A stretch of 33,181 bases of DNA from Gammaproteobacteria bacterium (GCA_025355165.1 JANYAD010000239.1:1-33181), one strand, 5' to 3'; positions 1-8,301 are shown, counted from the stretch's first letter. The notes: generated from the letters alone by a model not told the origin. A program made the numbers and translations.

Positions 1-12
1 GCGGAGCGCCGC

Positions 13-717
13 GTGCCGCATAGCGCCGCACCCATCGATCCGCACCCCGGGGCGGGACTCGGCGCCGTGTGCTACGGGGTGATTCTGTTGCTTACGGCCT
101 ATTGCGCCGGCAGCGGGTTTCTCGGCGCCGACTGGTTCGCAACAGGAGCATTGGATGCAGGCAAGCCTGCGGAGTGGTGGCGCTCGATCACCGCACTCAC
201 GTTGCACTTGGACCAGGAGCACTTGCTCGGCAACCTGCTGTTCGGTGTGGTCGCGGGAGTAGCGGCCGCTCGACTGCTCGGCCCCGGCGTTGCCTGGCTC
301 AGCATCTTAGGCTCCGCTGCATTGGCAAACTATGCGGAAATAATTCTGGCACCTGCCAGCCATCGTGCGGTCGGTGCCTCGACGGCGGTGTTTGCCACGC
401 TGGGCCTGCTCACGGGGGTGGCATCCCGCCAGCGCTTGACCTTGCGCGAACGTCTCTGGTATCGCTTCGCACCGCTAATCGCAGGAGTTTGCTTGCTGAC
501 CTTGCTAGGGGCGGGGGATGCCCATGTGGATGTTCTGGGCCACGCTCTCGGCTTTGTATTTGGTACCTGCGTGGGCTGGTTGTATACGCGCCTGGGGATG
601 TCTGGCCGGCGTGGCAGCGCGGTGCAAGCGATCACGGGGTGGGCGGCAGGCCTCGCGATCTGCGCGGCGTGGGCTCTCGCCATCGTACACGCCGATGCTG
701 CCGGATTCTCTGACTAA
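13..717 (+). CDS. Rhomboid family intramembrane serine protease
   Basis: Polytopic membrane protease of 234 residues that would cleave transmembrane substrates within the inner membrane. Visible hallmarks are the HxxxN motif in EHLLGN (H70, N74), the catalytic serine in VGASTAVF (S123) and the catalytic histidine in DVLGHALGF (H177), with about six hydrophobic segments. The size fits a compact bacterial rhomboid. The frame stays open upstream of the GTG at 13 as far as the window edge, so the true start may lie outside the window. It converges on the crcB/permease pair with a gap under 40 bases. The substrate cannot be predicted: no sortase-like or GlyGly-CTERM gene is nearby to suggest a rhombosortase role. 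Confidence 0.85.
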   Translation: MPHSAAPIDPHPGAGLGAVCYGVILLLTAYCAGSGFLGADWFATGALDAGKPAEWWRSITALTLHLDQEHLLGNLLFGVVAGVAAARLLGPGVAWLSILGSAALANYAEIILAPASHRAVGASTAVFATLGLLTGVASRQRLTLRERLWYRFAPLIAGVCLLTLLGAGDAHVDVLGHALGFVFGTCVGWLYTRLGMSGRRGSAVQAITGWAAGLAICAAWALAIVHADAAGFSD

Positions 718-754
718 GTGCCGCCCCGTATTGCACTGAGAGCGCGCAATCGAC

Positions 755-1141
755 CTAGTCCCTGAGCCAGGCCACTGTGGCAATTCCGGCGAAAGTCATG
801 AGCAGCGAACCGATTAGGTGCGCACCCACAGCACCGAACGCCGTGATCGATCGTCCCGATTGCAGCAGAACCACCACCTCTGCCGAGAAGGTGGAGAAGG
901 TGGTCAGCCCGCCGCAGAATCCGGTGATGATGAATAACCGCCATTCGGATGCATCAGGGGAGGCGGCCAAGAAGGCGAGGGCGACGCCGACGACATAGCA
1001 GCCGATGAGATTCGCCGCTAGCGTACCCGGAGGCACCGCCGGAAAATAGCGATTGAGAAGGATGGCGAGATACCAGCGCAATAGGCACCCGAGCGCACCG
1101 CCCACTGCAACCGCGATGAAAGATCTTAACAGGGGATTCAA
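755..1141 (-). CDS. crcB: Fluoride ion channel CrcB/Fluc
   Basis: Small four-helix protein of 128 residues. This family forms dual-topology dimers that export fluoride across the inner membrane. Family signatures are [10 protein letters not shown] near the N terminus, GTLAANLIG (the conserved pore Asn) and [12 protein letters not shown] (the Phe/Thr/Ser track and central Na site). I chose the TTG at 1141-1139: it gives the usual family N terminus and overlaps the TGA of the upstream permease as TTGA, implying translational coupling. The frame stays open much further upstream, but that extension lies inside the permease gene and does not resemble the family. I saw no fluoride riboswitch ahead of the pair. 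Confidence 0.9.
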   Translation of the reverse strand: MNPLLRSFIAVAVGGALGCLLRWYLAILLNRYFPAVPPGTLAANLIGCYVVGVALAFLAASPDASEWRLFIITGFCGGLTTFSTFSAEVVVLLQSGRSITAFGAVGAHLIGSLLMTFAGIATVAWLRD

Positions 1142-2439
1142 CGAAAGCTCCGCGTGAACCAATAGTAAAAGGGAACCCCCAACAGCAACAGCACGGCGCC
1201 CCAGGCAACCGCTTCTAGTCCGGCACCGACAACGGCCCATAGAGAATACGCGCATGCCAAGATGCCGACCACCGCCAGCCAAACTGAACCGCGGCGCGCG
1301 GCCCCCAATCGATGCGTCCATTGCAGTCTGAGCAGCGCCGCTGAACACAATGCATACATGACCAAGCAGGCGGTCGTGGAAAGCAAAATCATGAACGTAA
1401 AAACCTTCACCATGGATTTTTGATAGTTCAGCAGTATCAAGACGGTGGCGAGCGCGCTGCCGAAACACAATGCAAAACCAGGCGTGCCATGCACCGACTC
1501 GCGCGCGAAAATCTTGGGGAATACGCCGTTTGCCGCCATTGCGCGCGGCAATTCCCCTTGCAGCAGTACCCAACCGTTCAACGCACCGAAAGCGCTGACC
1601 GCGGCGAACACCGCCACCAGCTTACCCGCGCCGGCGCCCCAGGATTGGCTGGCAAGATCAACGAATGGGGCATTGGATTGAACCAATGCGCCAGGCGGGA
1701 GGAGCAGCAACACCGTGGTGCACGCGATGCCGCAGACCAGGGCGGTCACTATCGTACCCAGCAACGTGGCGATGGGAATAGTGCGGCCGGGGTTCGCGAC
1801 TTTGTCAGCCGGGATGGTCGCGGATTCCAATCCGAGCATGGCCCAGAGTGTCAGAGTCACAGCCGAGGTGACCCCGCCCAGCGACAGGGGAATTGCGCTC
1901 ACCGCTGCGACTTGAGTCGTCTGGCCCGAAGCCAGGCCCAACATCACCACCGCCAGTAGGGGTAACAACTTGAGCACCGTCGTTACGCTTTGAACCCAAC
2001 CCGATGCTTTGATTCCGTACCAGTTGACCGCGGTCAACATCCACAAAAAAAGCAGCGTGACCCCGGCGGAAGCCCCAGGTTGCTGCGCGATCCATGGCAT
2101 TAAGGGGCTAAGATAGCTCACCACACCGGTGGCAATCGAAACGTTGCCGACCCAAATTGAAATCCAGTATCCCCAGGCGACGATAAACGCCGTCAAGGGC
2201 CCGAACGCCAAGTGCACATAGGCGTAGGGGCCACCGGCCTTCGGATAGGCGTGGCTGAGCCGCGCGAAGACGATCGCGAGCGCAATGGCGCCGCTGACCG
2301 TGAAACCCCAGGCAATGATGCTGTTAAGCCCGAAGGGTGCGAGAGAGGCGGGCAACAAAAATACCCCGGAACCCACCGAATTACCCACCACCAAGGCCAC
2401 GCACATCCAAAAGCCAAGCTGAGGTCGGGGTTGTATCAT
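1138..2439 (-). CDS. APC-superfamily amino acid permease (AdiC-like)
   Basis: Inner-membrane transporter of 433 residues with about 12 hydrophobic segments. The unwound TM1 substrate loop of the APC fold is visible as [15 protein letters not shown], followed by [10 protein letters not shown] in the TM2-3 region, as in AdiC/CadB-type antiporters. Substrate is probably an amino acid or polyamine, uniport or antiport, and cannot be fixed from sequence. The ATG at 2439 is preferred; a GTG nine bases upstream (2448) is possible. Neither has a strong ribosome-binding site. The stop overlaps the TTG start of crcB, so the two form a bicistronic unit. Confidence 0.85.
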   Translation of the reverse strand: MIQPRPQLGFWMCVALVVGNSVGSGVFLLPASLAPFGLNSIIAWGFTVSGAIALAIVFARLSHAYPKAGGPYAYVHLAFGPLTAFIVAWGYWISIWVGNVSIATGVVSYLSPLMPWIAQQPGASAGVTLLFLWMLTAVNWYGIKASGWVQSVTTVLKLLPLLAVVMLGLASGQTTQVAAVSAIPLSLGGVTSAVTLTLWAMLGLESATIPADKVANPGRTIPIATLLGTIVTALVCGIACTTVLLLLPPGALVQSNAPFVDLASQSWGAGAGKLVAVFAAVSAFGALNGWVLLQGELPRAMAANGVFPKIFARESVHGTPGFALCFGSALATVLILLNYQKSMVKVFTFMILLSTTACLVMYALCSAALLRLQWTHRLGAARRGSVWLAVVGILACAYSLWAVVGAGLEAVAWGAVLLLLGVPFYYWFTRSFR

Positions 2440-2636
2440 AGACGCCACACGAGCTTACAGAAAGTCGCGGCAATTTGACATTAGTCCGAACTTTCCGCTC
2501 CACCCTGCTGCTGCATACGATGAAGTCCTACAGAATCTTCTACGTCGTGATGTGAGAATGTTTCTACCGCCCCGGGAGGGATTTTCCGGCTTGGTGCTGG
2601 AAGGCGAAGGAAGGGGCATCGAATGGAGCGGCGCGA

Positions 2637-3149
2637 ATGATCGATCACGAGGTAATGCGACTTCGGGATTTGCGTAACGTGGCGTTGCGTGCACGGGCCT
2701 TGGCCCGCGCTCTGGCGGGACCTACCCCTGAGAGCGCTGACTGCGGAAAAAGCGCGGTAATCTGCTGGGCCCTTGCTCGAATTGCCACCGGGCACCTGCG
2801 AGCCCATCCGTATTTGAGTTATCAGAAAGGGCCGAGCCGACTCCGGGATCTGGCCAATCGGTCGATGGCCGCGCTGGCGGCCCTCAATGCCCGACGGCAA
2901 GGACGCTGCGCCAGTGTCTGTGCGCAGGAACTGCGGCTCGTTGCTCGAGCACTCGCCGATGCTCGCGCGCTGACCTGGTCAGCGGAGTTGAGTGATGCGC
3001 TCGGTCGCACCCAAATTTTGCTACGCCGGGTGTGCTCGGAACTGGATGCGCGCGCGCAACATGAACCCGCAACTCTCGGCACCGCCGAAAGCCGCAGAAG
3101 CGTGCGCCAAGATCCAGCCGACAACGATTGGCCCTATATCGCCATTTAA
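2637..3149 (+). CDS. Hypothetical protein, Ala/Arg/Leu-rich, helical
   Basis: Unrecognised protein of 170 residues, rich in Ala, Leu and Arg, with no signal peptide or membrane segment, so probably cytoplasmic and mostly alpha-helical. Residues from about 70 to 145 could form amphipathic helices (repeated AALAALNARR and RLVARALADARAL patterns). The C-terminal 25 residues look disordered. Codon use is similar to neighbouring genes and the frame runs for over 500 bases, which supports coding. The start is uncertain: an AGGAAGGGG purine run lies more than 20 bases before the chosen ATG. It heads a same-strand group of three small unknown genes and is divergent from the APC permease. Confidence 0.5.
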   Translation: MIDHEVMRLRDLRNVALRARALARALAGPTPESADCGKSAVICWALARIATGHLRAHPYLSYQKGPSRLRDLANRSMAALAALNARRQGRCASVCAQELRLVARALADARALTWSAELSDALGRTQILLRRVCSELDARAQHEPATLGTAESRRSVRQDPADNDWPYIAI

Positions 3150-3280
3150 GAATGCAGACCGAAGCGGCCCTTCCGACATTGCGTGTCTTGAGATCCTACA
3201 AAATCCCAGGCAGTTGACCGATCCCTGGCACCAAAGTCGCACTGCATGATCAGGCGGTCGCGTAATTTGGAGCGTACTTC

Positions 3281-3469
3281 ATGCGAAGTGAGAATATTCC
3301 GACTCCGACGAATCCCGAGACTCCGCCGATGGCACCGTATGACCCGCCGGCCCCGGCACCTCAAGCTGCCGCCTGGCGAAGGGCGTTGCGAGTCATCGGC
3401 TATGCGCCCCCTAAGGAGTACCGCACCGGCAGGACTGCTGTCGTTAGAACGATTTTTCAGAAAAGTTAA
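3281..3469 (+). CDS. Hypothetical small protein, proline-rich N terminus
   Basis: Candidate protein of 62 residues. GGAG about 8 bases before the ATG supports the start. Residues 7-29 are rich in Pro, Ala and Thr; the remainder is basic (WRRALRVIGYAPPKEYRTGR). No signal peptide or membrane helix. The stop codon lies two bases before the GTG start of the next gene, suggesting one transcript. I do not recognise a family. The good ribosome-binding site and tight spacing are the main support; a chance frame remains possible. Confidence 0.45.
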   Translation: MRSENIPTPTNPETPPMAPYDPPAPAPQAAAWRRALRVIGYAPPKEYRTGRTAVVRTIFQKS

Positions 3470-3471
3470 TC

Positions 3472-3795
3472 GTGAGCACCAGTGAGAAAAGGCAGGGCAT
3501 CGCAGTCAGCATTGCCTTGCAAACGCACGTGCTGAGAACCTGTCCCGTCCATCATCAAATTTATCTCGACGAGGATGCGGACCCCGCCGGCGCGTTTGCC
3601 CTGGCCATCGAACTGATCCGCAAACATGGGCCATACGCCCAAGAATTTCATAATAACGCGCACACGCTGACGGACTTGCTCAGCGATCTCTTCGCCGCCG
3701 CGCCTCTATGCTGTGCGCAATGCCAATTGCCACCCGCCTCAGCGTCGCTGCGAAACCTCGGCGGCCTGCGCGAGCGTGTGCTCGAGGTCAGGTAG
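3472..3795 (+). CDS. Hypothetical protein with Cys/His residues
   Basis: Protein of 107 residues from a GTG that follows the preceding stop by two bases. The central part reads like a folded domain: TCPVHHQIYLDED, then a helix FALAIELIRKHGPY, then EFHNNAHTLTDLLSDLF and a CCAQC cluster. The CP-HH and CC--C groups could bind a metal, which is inference. The last 57 bases overlap the 3' end of the response-regulator gene on the opposite strand, so the C terminus (from about residue 90) may be a read-through extension with little function. No family recognised. Confidence 0.5.
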   Translation: MSTSEKRQGIAVSIALQTHVLRTCPVHHQIYLDEDADPAGAFALAIELIRKHGPYAQEFHNNAHTLTDLLSDLFAAAPLCCAQCQLPPASASLRNLGGLRERVLEVR

Positions 3796-4110
3796 GTCGT
3801 AGGGCTTAGGGAGCATGAGGACGTTTGGAATTTTCGCGCCAAGCAAAAATTCCACCTCCAGCCTGCCGCAACCTGAAGAGATCACCACAGGGACATGCGG
3901 ATAGTCCTTGGACAGTGCTCGGGTCAGTTCGATGCCCGACATCCCGGGCAGGCGGATATCCGTCATGACGGCGTCAAATCTTGCATCTCCGATCCGCGCC
4001 ATGGCTTCCTCGGCATCGCTCACCGCGACCACTTGATGGCCGAGCTCATGCAGAAATTCGACTGTGATACAGCTGACTTCCTCACTGTCTTCCACCAGTA
4101 GAATATTCAT
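3739..4110 (-). CDS. Orphan response-regulator receiver domain protein
   Basis: Single-domain CheY-like protein of 123 residues with no output domain. The acidic pair is E7/D8 in LVEDSEE, the phospho-acceptor is D51 in MTDIRLPGMSG, the Ser/Thr switch lies at S78/S79 (VVISSG), and the conserved Lys is K102 in LPKPYD. It would take a phosphoryl group from a histidine kinase and act by protein-protein contact or as a phosphate shuttle. No kinase gene is in the window. Its 3' end overlaps the convergent hypothetical gene by 57 bases. Start: ATG at 4110, giving the usual MNILLVED family N terminus. Confidence 0.85.
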   Translation of the reverse strand: MNILLVEDSEEVSCITVEFLHELGHQVVAVSDAEEAMARIGDARFDAVMTDIRLPGMSGIELTRALSKDYPHVPVVISSGCGRLEVEFLLGAKIPNVLMLPKPYDLPDLEHTLAQAAEVSQRR

Positions 4111-4462
4111 GACGGCGTGAGGTTAGCATAGGCGTGCCCCGCCGCGGCGCGTCTGTGTAGTTGCGCCACTTTCAATGCTGGGTGTTTTCGTCATGCGATG
4201 CGCAAATATTCTGCCTATCGGGGTGCGGTGTGTTTCATGACATAACACCGCTAAGAACGAGATTATTGGCTCGTTTTGAGACCTGCGCCATGCCTTCCCC
4301 AGGGACGCGATTGTAAAGTTGCGCCGTGACAAATGTGGAGAAGCGGTCATGGTTGAACTGATAACGCGATGGGGCAACAGCGCTCTGATGATCACGTTCC
4401 TGCTGATTACGTACGCGGTGGTCATCACGCTTAGGTAAATCGGCGCGAGCCTTCGCGCGCAG
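4111..4462. other. Structured intergenic region with two hairpins
   Basis: About 350 bases between two minus-strand genes. Two perfect inverted repeats lie close together: GCGGTGT (4225-4231) with ACACCGC (4245-4251), enclosing the palindrome TCATGA, and AACGAG (4256-4261) with CTCGTT (4270-4275) followed by two further Ts. Downstream on the plus strand is a 29-codon frame with a good ribosome-binding site (separate entry). A minus-strand frame of about 100 codons across the same bases is Arg/Thr-rich and looks like noise. The hairpins could belong to a small RNA or leader; this is inference. Confidence 0.35.
4349..4438 (+). CDS. Possible 29-residue single-pass membrane peptide
   Basis: Short frame starting at ATG 4349 with GGAGAAG at 4337-4343, a well-placed ribosome-binding site. 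The peptide has a short charged head (MVELITRWGN) followed by about 16 hydrophobic residues (LMITFLLITYAVVITL) and a terminal Arg, the layout of a small inner-membrane peptide. It lies alone between two opposite-strand genes, downstream of two inverted repeats. No family recognised. A chance ORF of this length is common, so the support is the combination of ribosome site and hydrophobic segment. Confidence 0.35.
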   Translation: MVELITRWGNSALMITFLLITYAVVITLR

Positions 4463-5029
4463 CTAGGTCACCGGATCGAGTGTCGGATGGCTGACCTCAT
4501 CCGGAATGACGCGTTTTGATTTCCACAGCACTGCGCTGTAATAGCATACGTAGTAGCCCACGAGCAGAAAAAATAAGCCCAACGTCAACGGACTTCGCAG
4601 CATGTCTGCTGGCGCGTAGTTTGGCGCCGGCACGCCGACGCCCTGGGCTGCCCCGAAGCCACCATAGGCTTGGATCAGTCGATAGATGAGCCTTGCCAAA
4701 AAAAGCAACGATATGGCCACACCCGTATAGGCGTGCGGTACGTAGTACAGCTGATTATCTGACTTCAGGAACCGGGTTCGCGCCGCACCCCATGAGGCGA
4801 GGACGACGCCGAAAACCACGCCGGCGAGCACCGCGGCCACGAACGCGCTCGAGTGCGGGATCCCAGGTAACAGAGCGCAACTTAAGATCAGCAGGAGAAC
4901 TGTGCGTATACGCATGCGGAGCGGCCGCAGCGGCTGCTGTCCGAAATTGCGCCGCAAGCGCCGATACACGGCGAACAACACGGCTGCTGCAATCAAAATT
5001 GGTCCGATTTGCGAAAAATCTGCTGGCAT
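4463..5029 (-). CDS. Integral membrane protein, possibly CcdC/DUF1453-like
   Basis: Protein of 188 residues with about five hydrophobic segments: residues 8-22, 40-56, 62-80, 100-118 and 150-168. A basic loop after the first helix (YRRLRRNFGQQPLRPLRMR) and the YYVPHAYTGVAISLLFLARL stretch resemble the CcdC/DUF1453 membrane family, but I hold this only weakly. It is divergent from the APC permease that starts at 5051, with only 21 bases between the two ATGs, so the promoters must overlap the opposing coding starts. Function unknown. Confidence 0.7.
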   Translation of the reverse strand: MPADFSQIGPILIAAAVLFAVYRRLRRNFGQQPLRPLRMRIRTVLLLILSCALLPGIPHSSAFVAAVLAGVVFGVVLASWGAARTRFLKSDNQLYYVPHAYTGVAISLLFLARLIYRLIQAYGGFGAAQGVGVPAPNYAPADMLRSPLTLGLFFLLVGYYVCYYSAVLWKSKRVIPDEVSHPTLDPVT

Positions 5030-5050
5030 TTGCCCGATACTACGCTACGA

Positions 5051-6475
5051 ATGAGCAGTGCACCTTTGCAGGCGGGCGCAATCCCGGGACTGACCCGCGG
5101 CGTCGGCGCATGGGGGGCCATCGCGGTCAACGTCGCGAACATGATCGGTACCGGGGTTTTCCTCAAAACCCGAGTGATGACTTGCAACGTCGGCAGCGCC
5201 AAGACCGTGCTGTTGGTATGGCTAGCGGCAGGCTTACTGTCCCTCGCCGGCACGTTCTCCTATTCTGAGATTGCCGCCATGATGCCGGAGGCCGGGGGAG
5301 ACTACGTCTACCTGAAGCGGGCCTACGGCCGGGTCGTGGGATTCATGTACGGCTGGATGACCTTCGCGGTCGCAAAAGCCGGTTCTCAAGCCGCTCTTGC
5401 CGTGGGTCTGGCCATTTTCATGAATGTGGCGCTCGGCGGTGCGTTGCAGGAATGGCACGCGCCCCTAAACCTGTTCGGTTATCAGGCGCACCTCAATGGC
5501 CTCGCATTGGTGGCCCTGACGACGATTTGGACGGTAGCACTGATCAACTGCGCCTCGGTGTCCTCCGGGGGCCGCACTGCGCTCGGCCTGACGATTGCCA
5601 AGGTTGCACTCATCTTAGGTGTGGGCATCAGCGCGTTTGTCTTCGCGCCGGGGGACTTAGCCCACCTTGCCGGCAGCGCACTTGGCGGAAGCTGCGAGGG
5701 CGTCCTCGACAGTGCACGCGGCGGCTACGCAGGATTTGGCGCGGCGATGCTTGGCGCTTTGTGGGCCTACGATGGATGGAATAATGTGGCGCCGTTATCC
5801 GGGGAAATCCGCAATCCTCAGCGCAATCTGCCGCGGGCATTCGTCGGAGGCATGCTCGTGGTTGCCTCGCTCTATCTGTTCGTCAACGTGGCCTATTTCT
5901 ATGCGATGTCCCCGTCTGAGATCGCCAGCGTGGCCGCGAACTCATCGGTGGCTACCGAAGTGCTGAGGCGCTTTCTCGGTCCTATCGCGGTTTCGATGAC
6001 GGCGGTCGCGCTGATGATTTCCTCCTTCGGCTCGCTGCATGCCAGCGTGCTCGCCAATTCGCGCGTTCCTTTCGCAATGGCGCGGGATGGTCTTTTCTTT
6101 CGTGGCCTGGCGCGACTATCGCCCCGCTCGAATGTCCCGGTGCGTGCCATCGTGGCGCAAGCCGCTTGGGGAAGCGTGCTGGCGCTGTCGGGCTCCTACG
6201 ATACGCTCACCGATTCAGTGGTATTCGCTTCCTGGCTTTTCTATGCCCTAAGCACCGGCTCGTTGTTCATCTTCAGAAGAACGCGGCCCGATGCGCCGCG
6301 GCCCTATCGAGCGCTCGGCTACCCGGTGGTGCCCGTCATTTTCCTCCTCGTGACGGCAGCGCTTCTCCTCAACACCTTCGTGGCGGCCCCCAGGCAAGCG
6401 CTGCAAGGCGTCGCGGTATTACTGGCGGGACTTCCCCTCTATTGGTATTGGTCGCGAAAGAACCCCGGCCTCTAG
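5051..6475 (+). CDS. APC-superfamily basic amino acid/polyamine permease
   Basis: Inner-membrane transporter of 474 residues with about 12 hydrophobic segments. Signatures are the TM1 loop ANMIGTGVFLKT and the EIAAMMPEAGGDYVYLKRAYG segment shared by the eukaryotic LAT-like branch and bacterial APC permeases; RNPQRNLPRAF after TM6 is also typical. Likely exchanges or imports amino acids; substrate unknown. I start at ATG 5051 rather than at the TTG 42 bases upstream, because the extra 14 residues overlap the divergent membrane gene and lie outside the family alignment as I know it. A GC-rich hairpin follows the stop. It is not close in sequence to the APC permease at 1138-2439. Confidence 0.85.
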   Translation: MSSAPLQAGAIPGLTRGVGAWGAIAVNVANMIGTGVFLKTRVMTCNVGSAKTVLLVWLAAGLLSLAGTFSYSEIAAMMPEAGGDYVYLKRAYGRVVGFMYGWMTFAVAKAGSQAALAVGLAIFMNVALGGALQEWHAPLNLFGYQAHLNGLALVALTTIWTVALINCASVSSGGRTALGLTIAKVALILGVGISAFVFAPGDLAHLAGSALGGSCEGVLDSARGGYAGFGAAMLGALWAYDGWNNVAPLSGEIRNPQRNLPRAFVGGMLVVASLYLFVNVAYFYAMSPSEIASVAANSSVATEVLRRFLGPIAVSMTAVALMISSFGSLHASVLANSRVPFAMARDGLFFRGLARLSPRSNVPVRAIVAQAAWGSVLALSGSYDTLTDSVVFASWLFYALSTGSLFIFRRTRPDAPRPYRALGYPVVPVIFLLVTAALLLNTFVAAPRQALQGVAVLLAGLPLYWYWSRKNPGL

Positions 6476-6480
6476 AGAGG

Positions 6481-6507
6481 GGGCGGCCGAGTTCCTCGGC
6501 CACGCCC
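6481..6507. terminator. Bidirectional hairpin terminator between convergent genes
   Basis: GGGCGGCCGAG (6481-6491) pairs with CTCGGCCACGCCC (6495-6507) around a TTC loop, with a two-base bulge on the right arm. It sits between the stop of the permease (6475) and the stop of the pirin gene (6521), so it could end both transcripts. The downstream tract is only weakly T-rich on either strand, so efficiency is uncertain. Confidence 0.5.
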
Positions 6508-6520
6508 GTGTCGTTCCCAC

Positions 6521-7234
6521 TCAATGTCGCTCTTCGCCCGGTAGGTCGAATACCAACACCTCGGCATCCTTCCCGCTGTCGATATGCAGTGCCGTCTCTT
6601 GAGTGATCCGCATCGCATCCCCTGCATTGAGGACATGGCCATTGGCTGTCAGGCTACCCCGCGCGAGGTGCACATAGATGCGCCGGCCCGCGCCCACTTC
6701 AAGGTGCGCCCGTTCATTGCCCTCGAACAACCCCGCATAAATTCGCGCATCCTGATGGATGAGCAACGAGCCCTGCGCTTGGTCGGGCGAAACGATGAGG
6801 CGCAGCCGGCCGCGCTTTTCTGCCGCAGTGAAGCGCTTCTCCTCATAGCTCGGTTCGAGATTGGCCCTGTCCGGCTGTATCCAGATCTGCAAAAAGTGCA
6901 CCGCTTCGCTCTGCGAGGGGTTGAACTCGCTGTGCCGTACACCGCTGCCGGCGCTCATTCTCTGCACATCGCCAGGCTCGATGGTCGATCCATTGCCCAG
7001 GGAGTCCTGGTGTGCAAGCCCTCCGGATAATACGTAGCTGATGATTTCCATATCGCGATGGGCGTGGGTGCCGAATCCGGCTCCTGCCTGCACGCGGTCT
7101 TCATTGATCACCCGCAGCGGGCCGAATTCCACATGCTCAGGATCGTAGTAGTCTGCAAATGAAAACGTATGAAAGGACTTCAGCCAACCGTGGTCGGCGA
7201 ATCCCCTCTCCTCGCTGCGTCTGATTTCGTTCAT
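6521..7234 (-). CDS. Pirin family protein, YhhW-like quercetinase
   Basis: Bicupin protein of 237 residues, collinear with E. coli YhhW, which binds a metal and has quercetin 2,3-dioxygenase activity in vitro. The four metal ligands are present at the expected positions: H57 and H59 in GTHAHRDME, H101 and E103 in GVRHSEFN. The characteristic N-terminal GWLKSFHTFSFADYYDP and the C-terminal VFDLPGE are also present. The gene is transcribed divergently from an adjacent LysR regulator, a common pairing, so its expression is probably controlled by that regulator. The physiological substrate is unknown; cytoplasmic redox sensing or a detoxifying dioxygenase role are the usual proposals. Confidence 0.93.
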   Translation of the reverse strand: MNEIRRSEERGFADHGWLKSFHTFSFADYYDPEHVEFGPLRVINEDRVQAGAGFGTHAHRDMEIISYVLSGGLAHQDSLGNGSTIEPGDVQRMSAGSGVRHSEFNPSQSEAVHFLQIWIQPDRANLEPSYEEKRFTAAEKRGRLRLIVSPDQAQGSLLIHQDARIYAGLFEGNERAHLEVGAGRRIYVHLARGSLTANGHVLNAGDAMRITQETALHIDSGKDAEVLVFDLPGEERH

Positions 7235-7323
7235 GTAAGCCTCCTTACCCCTAAGATAAGGTCGAACCGGATAATAAAAAAGCGCAAAATTTAGCGCTAA
7301 TTAATCAAAAAAATGGATCAGCC
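7235..7323. promoter_or_regulatory. Divergent pirin/lysR control region with palindrome
   Basis: An 89-base AT-rich spacer in a GC-rich region. It holds the perfect 10-base palindrome TTAGCGCTAA at 7291-7300, and a second AGCGC copy ten bases to the left (7281-7285). The placement suits an autoregulated LysR operator, whose sites usually contain an interrupted T-N11-A dyad. Assignment as the operator is inference. Confidence 0.4.
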
Positions 7324-8214
7324 GTGCGGGTCGCGAAAACGACGTTGGAACAATGGGCAGTGCTGGCCGCGGTGGTCGATCATGGCGGCTTCGCGCAAGC
7401 TGCGGCGGTCCTGAACCGCAGCCAGTCCGCTGTCAGCTATTCGATCGCCCGGCTTCAGGAATCCTTGGACGTGCCGCTTCTGGTCGGTGAGGGGCGAAAG
7501 TCCGTTCTCACTTCCCACGGCGAAACGCTGCTCAAGCGCGCCCGTGAGCTGCTGAATCAGATGAACGTGTTGGAGTTCATGGCGAGCAGCCTCAAACGGG
7601 GGTGGGAGAGCGAGATCAAGTTGGTGGTCGACGCTGCATTTCCGCGCAACCGATTGCTGCGCATCGTCGCGCAATTGCGGCAGAGCTGTCCTGATACGCA
7701 ACTTCAAGTCTCCGATGTGGTGTTGTCCGGAGCGGAGCAAGCGATCATCGAAGGCGCGGCCGATCTGGTGGTGACCAGTCGGGTACCGCCTGGATATTTG
7801 AGCGACTGGCTGTTGGATGTGACGTTCGTTGCCGTGGCGCGTGCCGATCACCCTTTGTTGCAGTTGCAGCGCGAATTGACCGTCGCAGACCTGGTGCAGC
7901 ATGTTCAGGCGGTAGTGCGCGATTCGGGCACCTTGAATCCGCGCGATGAAGGGTGGCTGGGCGCGGAGCGGCGTTTTACCGTGAGCAGCGTAGAGGCCTC
8001 GTTGGCGACCGTATCGGCGGGTCTCGCCTACGCCTGGTTGCCTGACCACATGCTCACCGAACCGTTGCATCGCGGCGCGCTCAAGCCCTTACCGCTGGTT
8101 ACAGGGAGATCGCGCAGCGTGTCACTTCATGCTGTCTTGCTCCACCCTGAGGCGCTGGGCCCTGCTGCGCGCGCCGCCGCGGCTGCGTTCCAGGGCGACC
8201 GGGATACGAAGTAG
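7324..8214 (+). CDS. LysR family transcriptional regulator
   Basis: Regulator of 296 residues. The N-terminal winged helix-turn-helix is clear (residues about 5-64): GFAQAAAVLNRSQSAVSYSI is the recognition region and RLQESLDVPLL follows. Residues from about 95 form the periplasmic-binding-like effector domain. The start is a GTG at 7324; no in-frame ATG exists close upstream and the ribosome-binding site is weak. It lies divergent to the pirin gene across an 89-base spacer with a palindrome, so it most likely regulates that gene and itself. Effector unknown. Confidence 0.92.
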   Translation: MRVAKTTLEQWAVLAAVVDHGGFAQAAAVLNRSQSAVSYSIARLQESLDVPLLVGEGRKSVLTSHGETLLKRARELLNQMNVLEFMASSLKRGWESEIKLVVDAAFPRNRLLRIVAQLRQSCPDTQLQVSDVVLSGAEQAIIEGAADLVVTSRVPPGYLSDWLLDVTFVAVARADHPLLQLQRELTVADLVQHVQAVVRDSGTLNPRDEGWLGAERRFTVSSVEASLATVSAGLAYAWLPDHMLTEPLHRGALKPLPLVTGRSRSVSLHAVLLHPEALGPAARAAAAAFQGDRDTK

Positions 8215-8301
8215 AACAGGCCCTACCTGAGGTAACGAGCACCCCGACTGCCGCGTGAGGCTTGCGCCTATTAAGCTAGCCCTGCGCTAGCCTCCGCTAG
8301 T

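Noticed and set aside
2440-2636. Fluoride riboswitch ahead of the permease-crcB pair
   Set aside because: I looked on the minus strand for the conserved GGCGATGG-type core and its downstream pairing and did not see it; a covariance-model search would settle it.
4123-4428. Minus-strand frame of 101 codons in the intergenic region
   Set aside because: Thr/Arg/Ser-rich with no domain, no ribosome site and it covers the inverted repeats; looks like chance.
7318-8070. Minus-strand frame of 250 codons opposite the LysR gene
   Set aside because: Gln/Arg/His-rich antisense of a clear regulator, no ribosome site and no recognisable domain.
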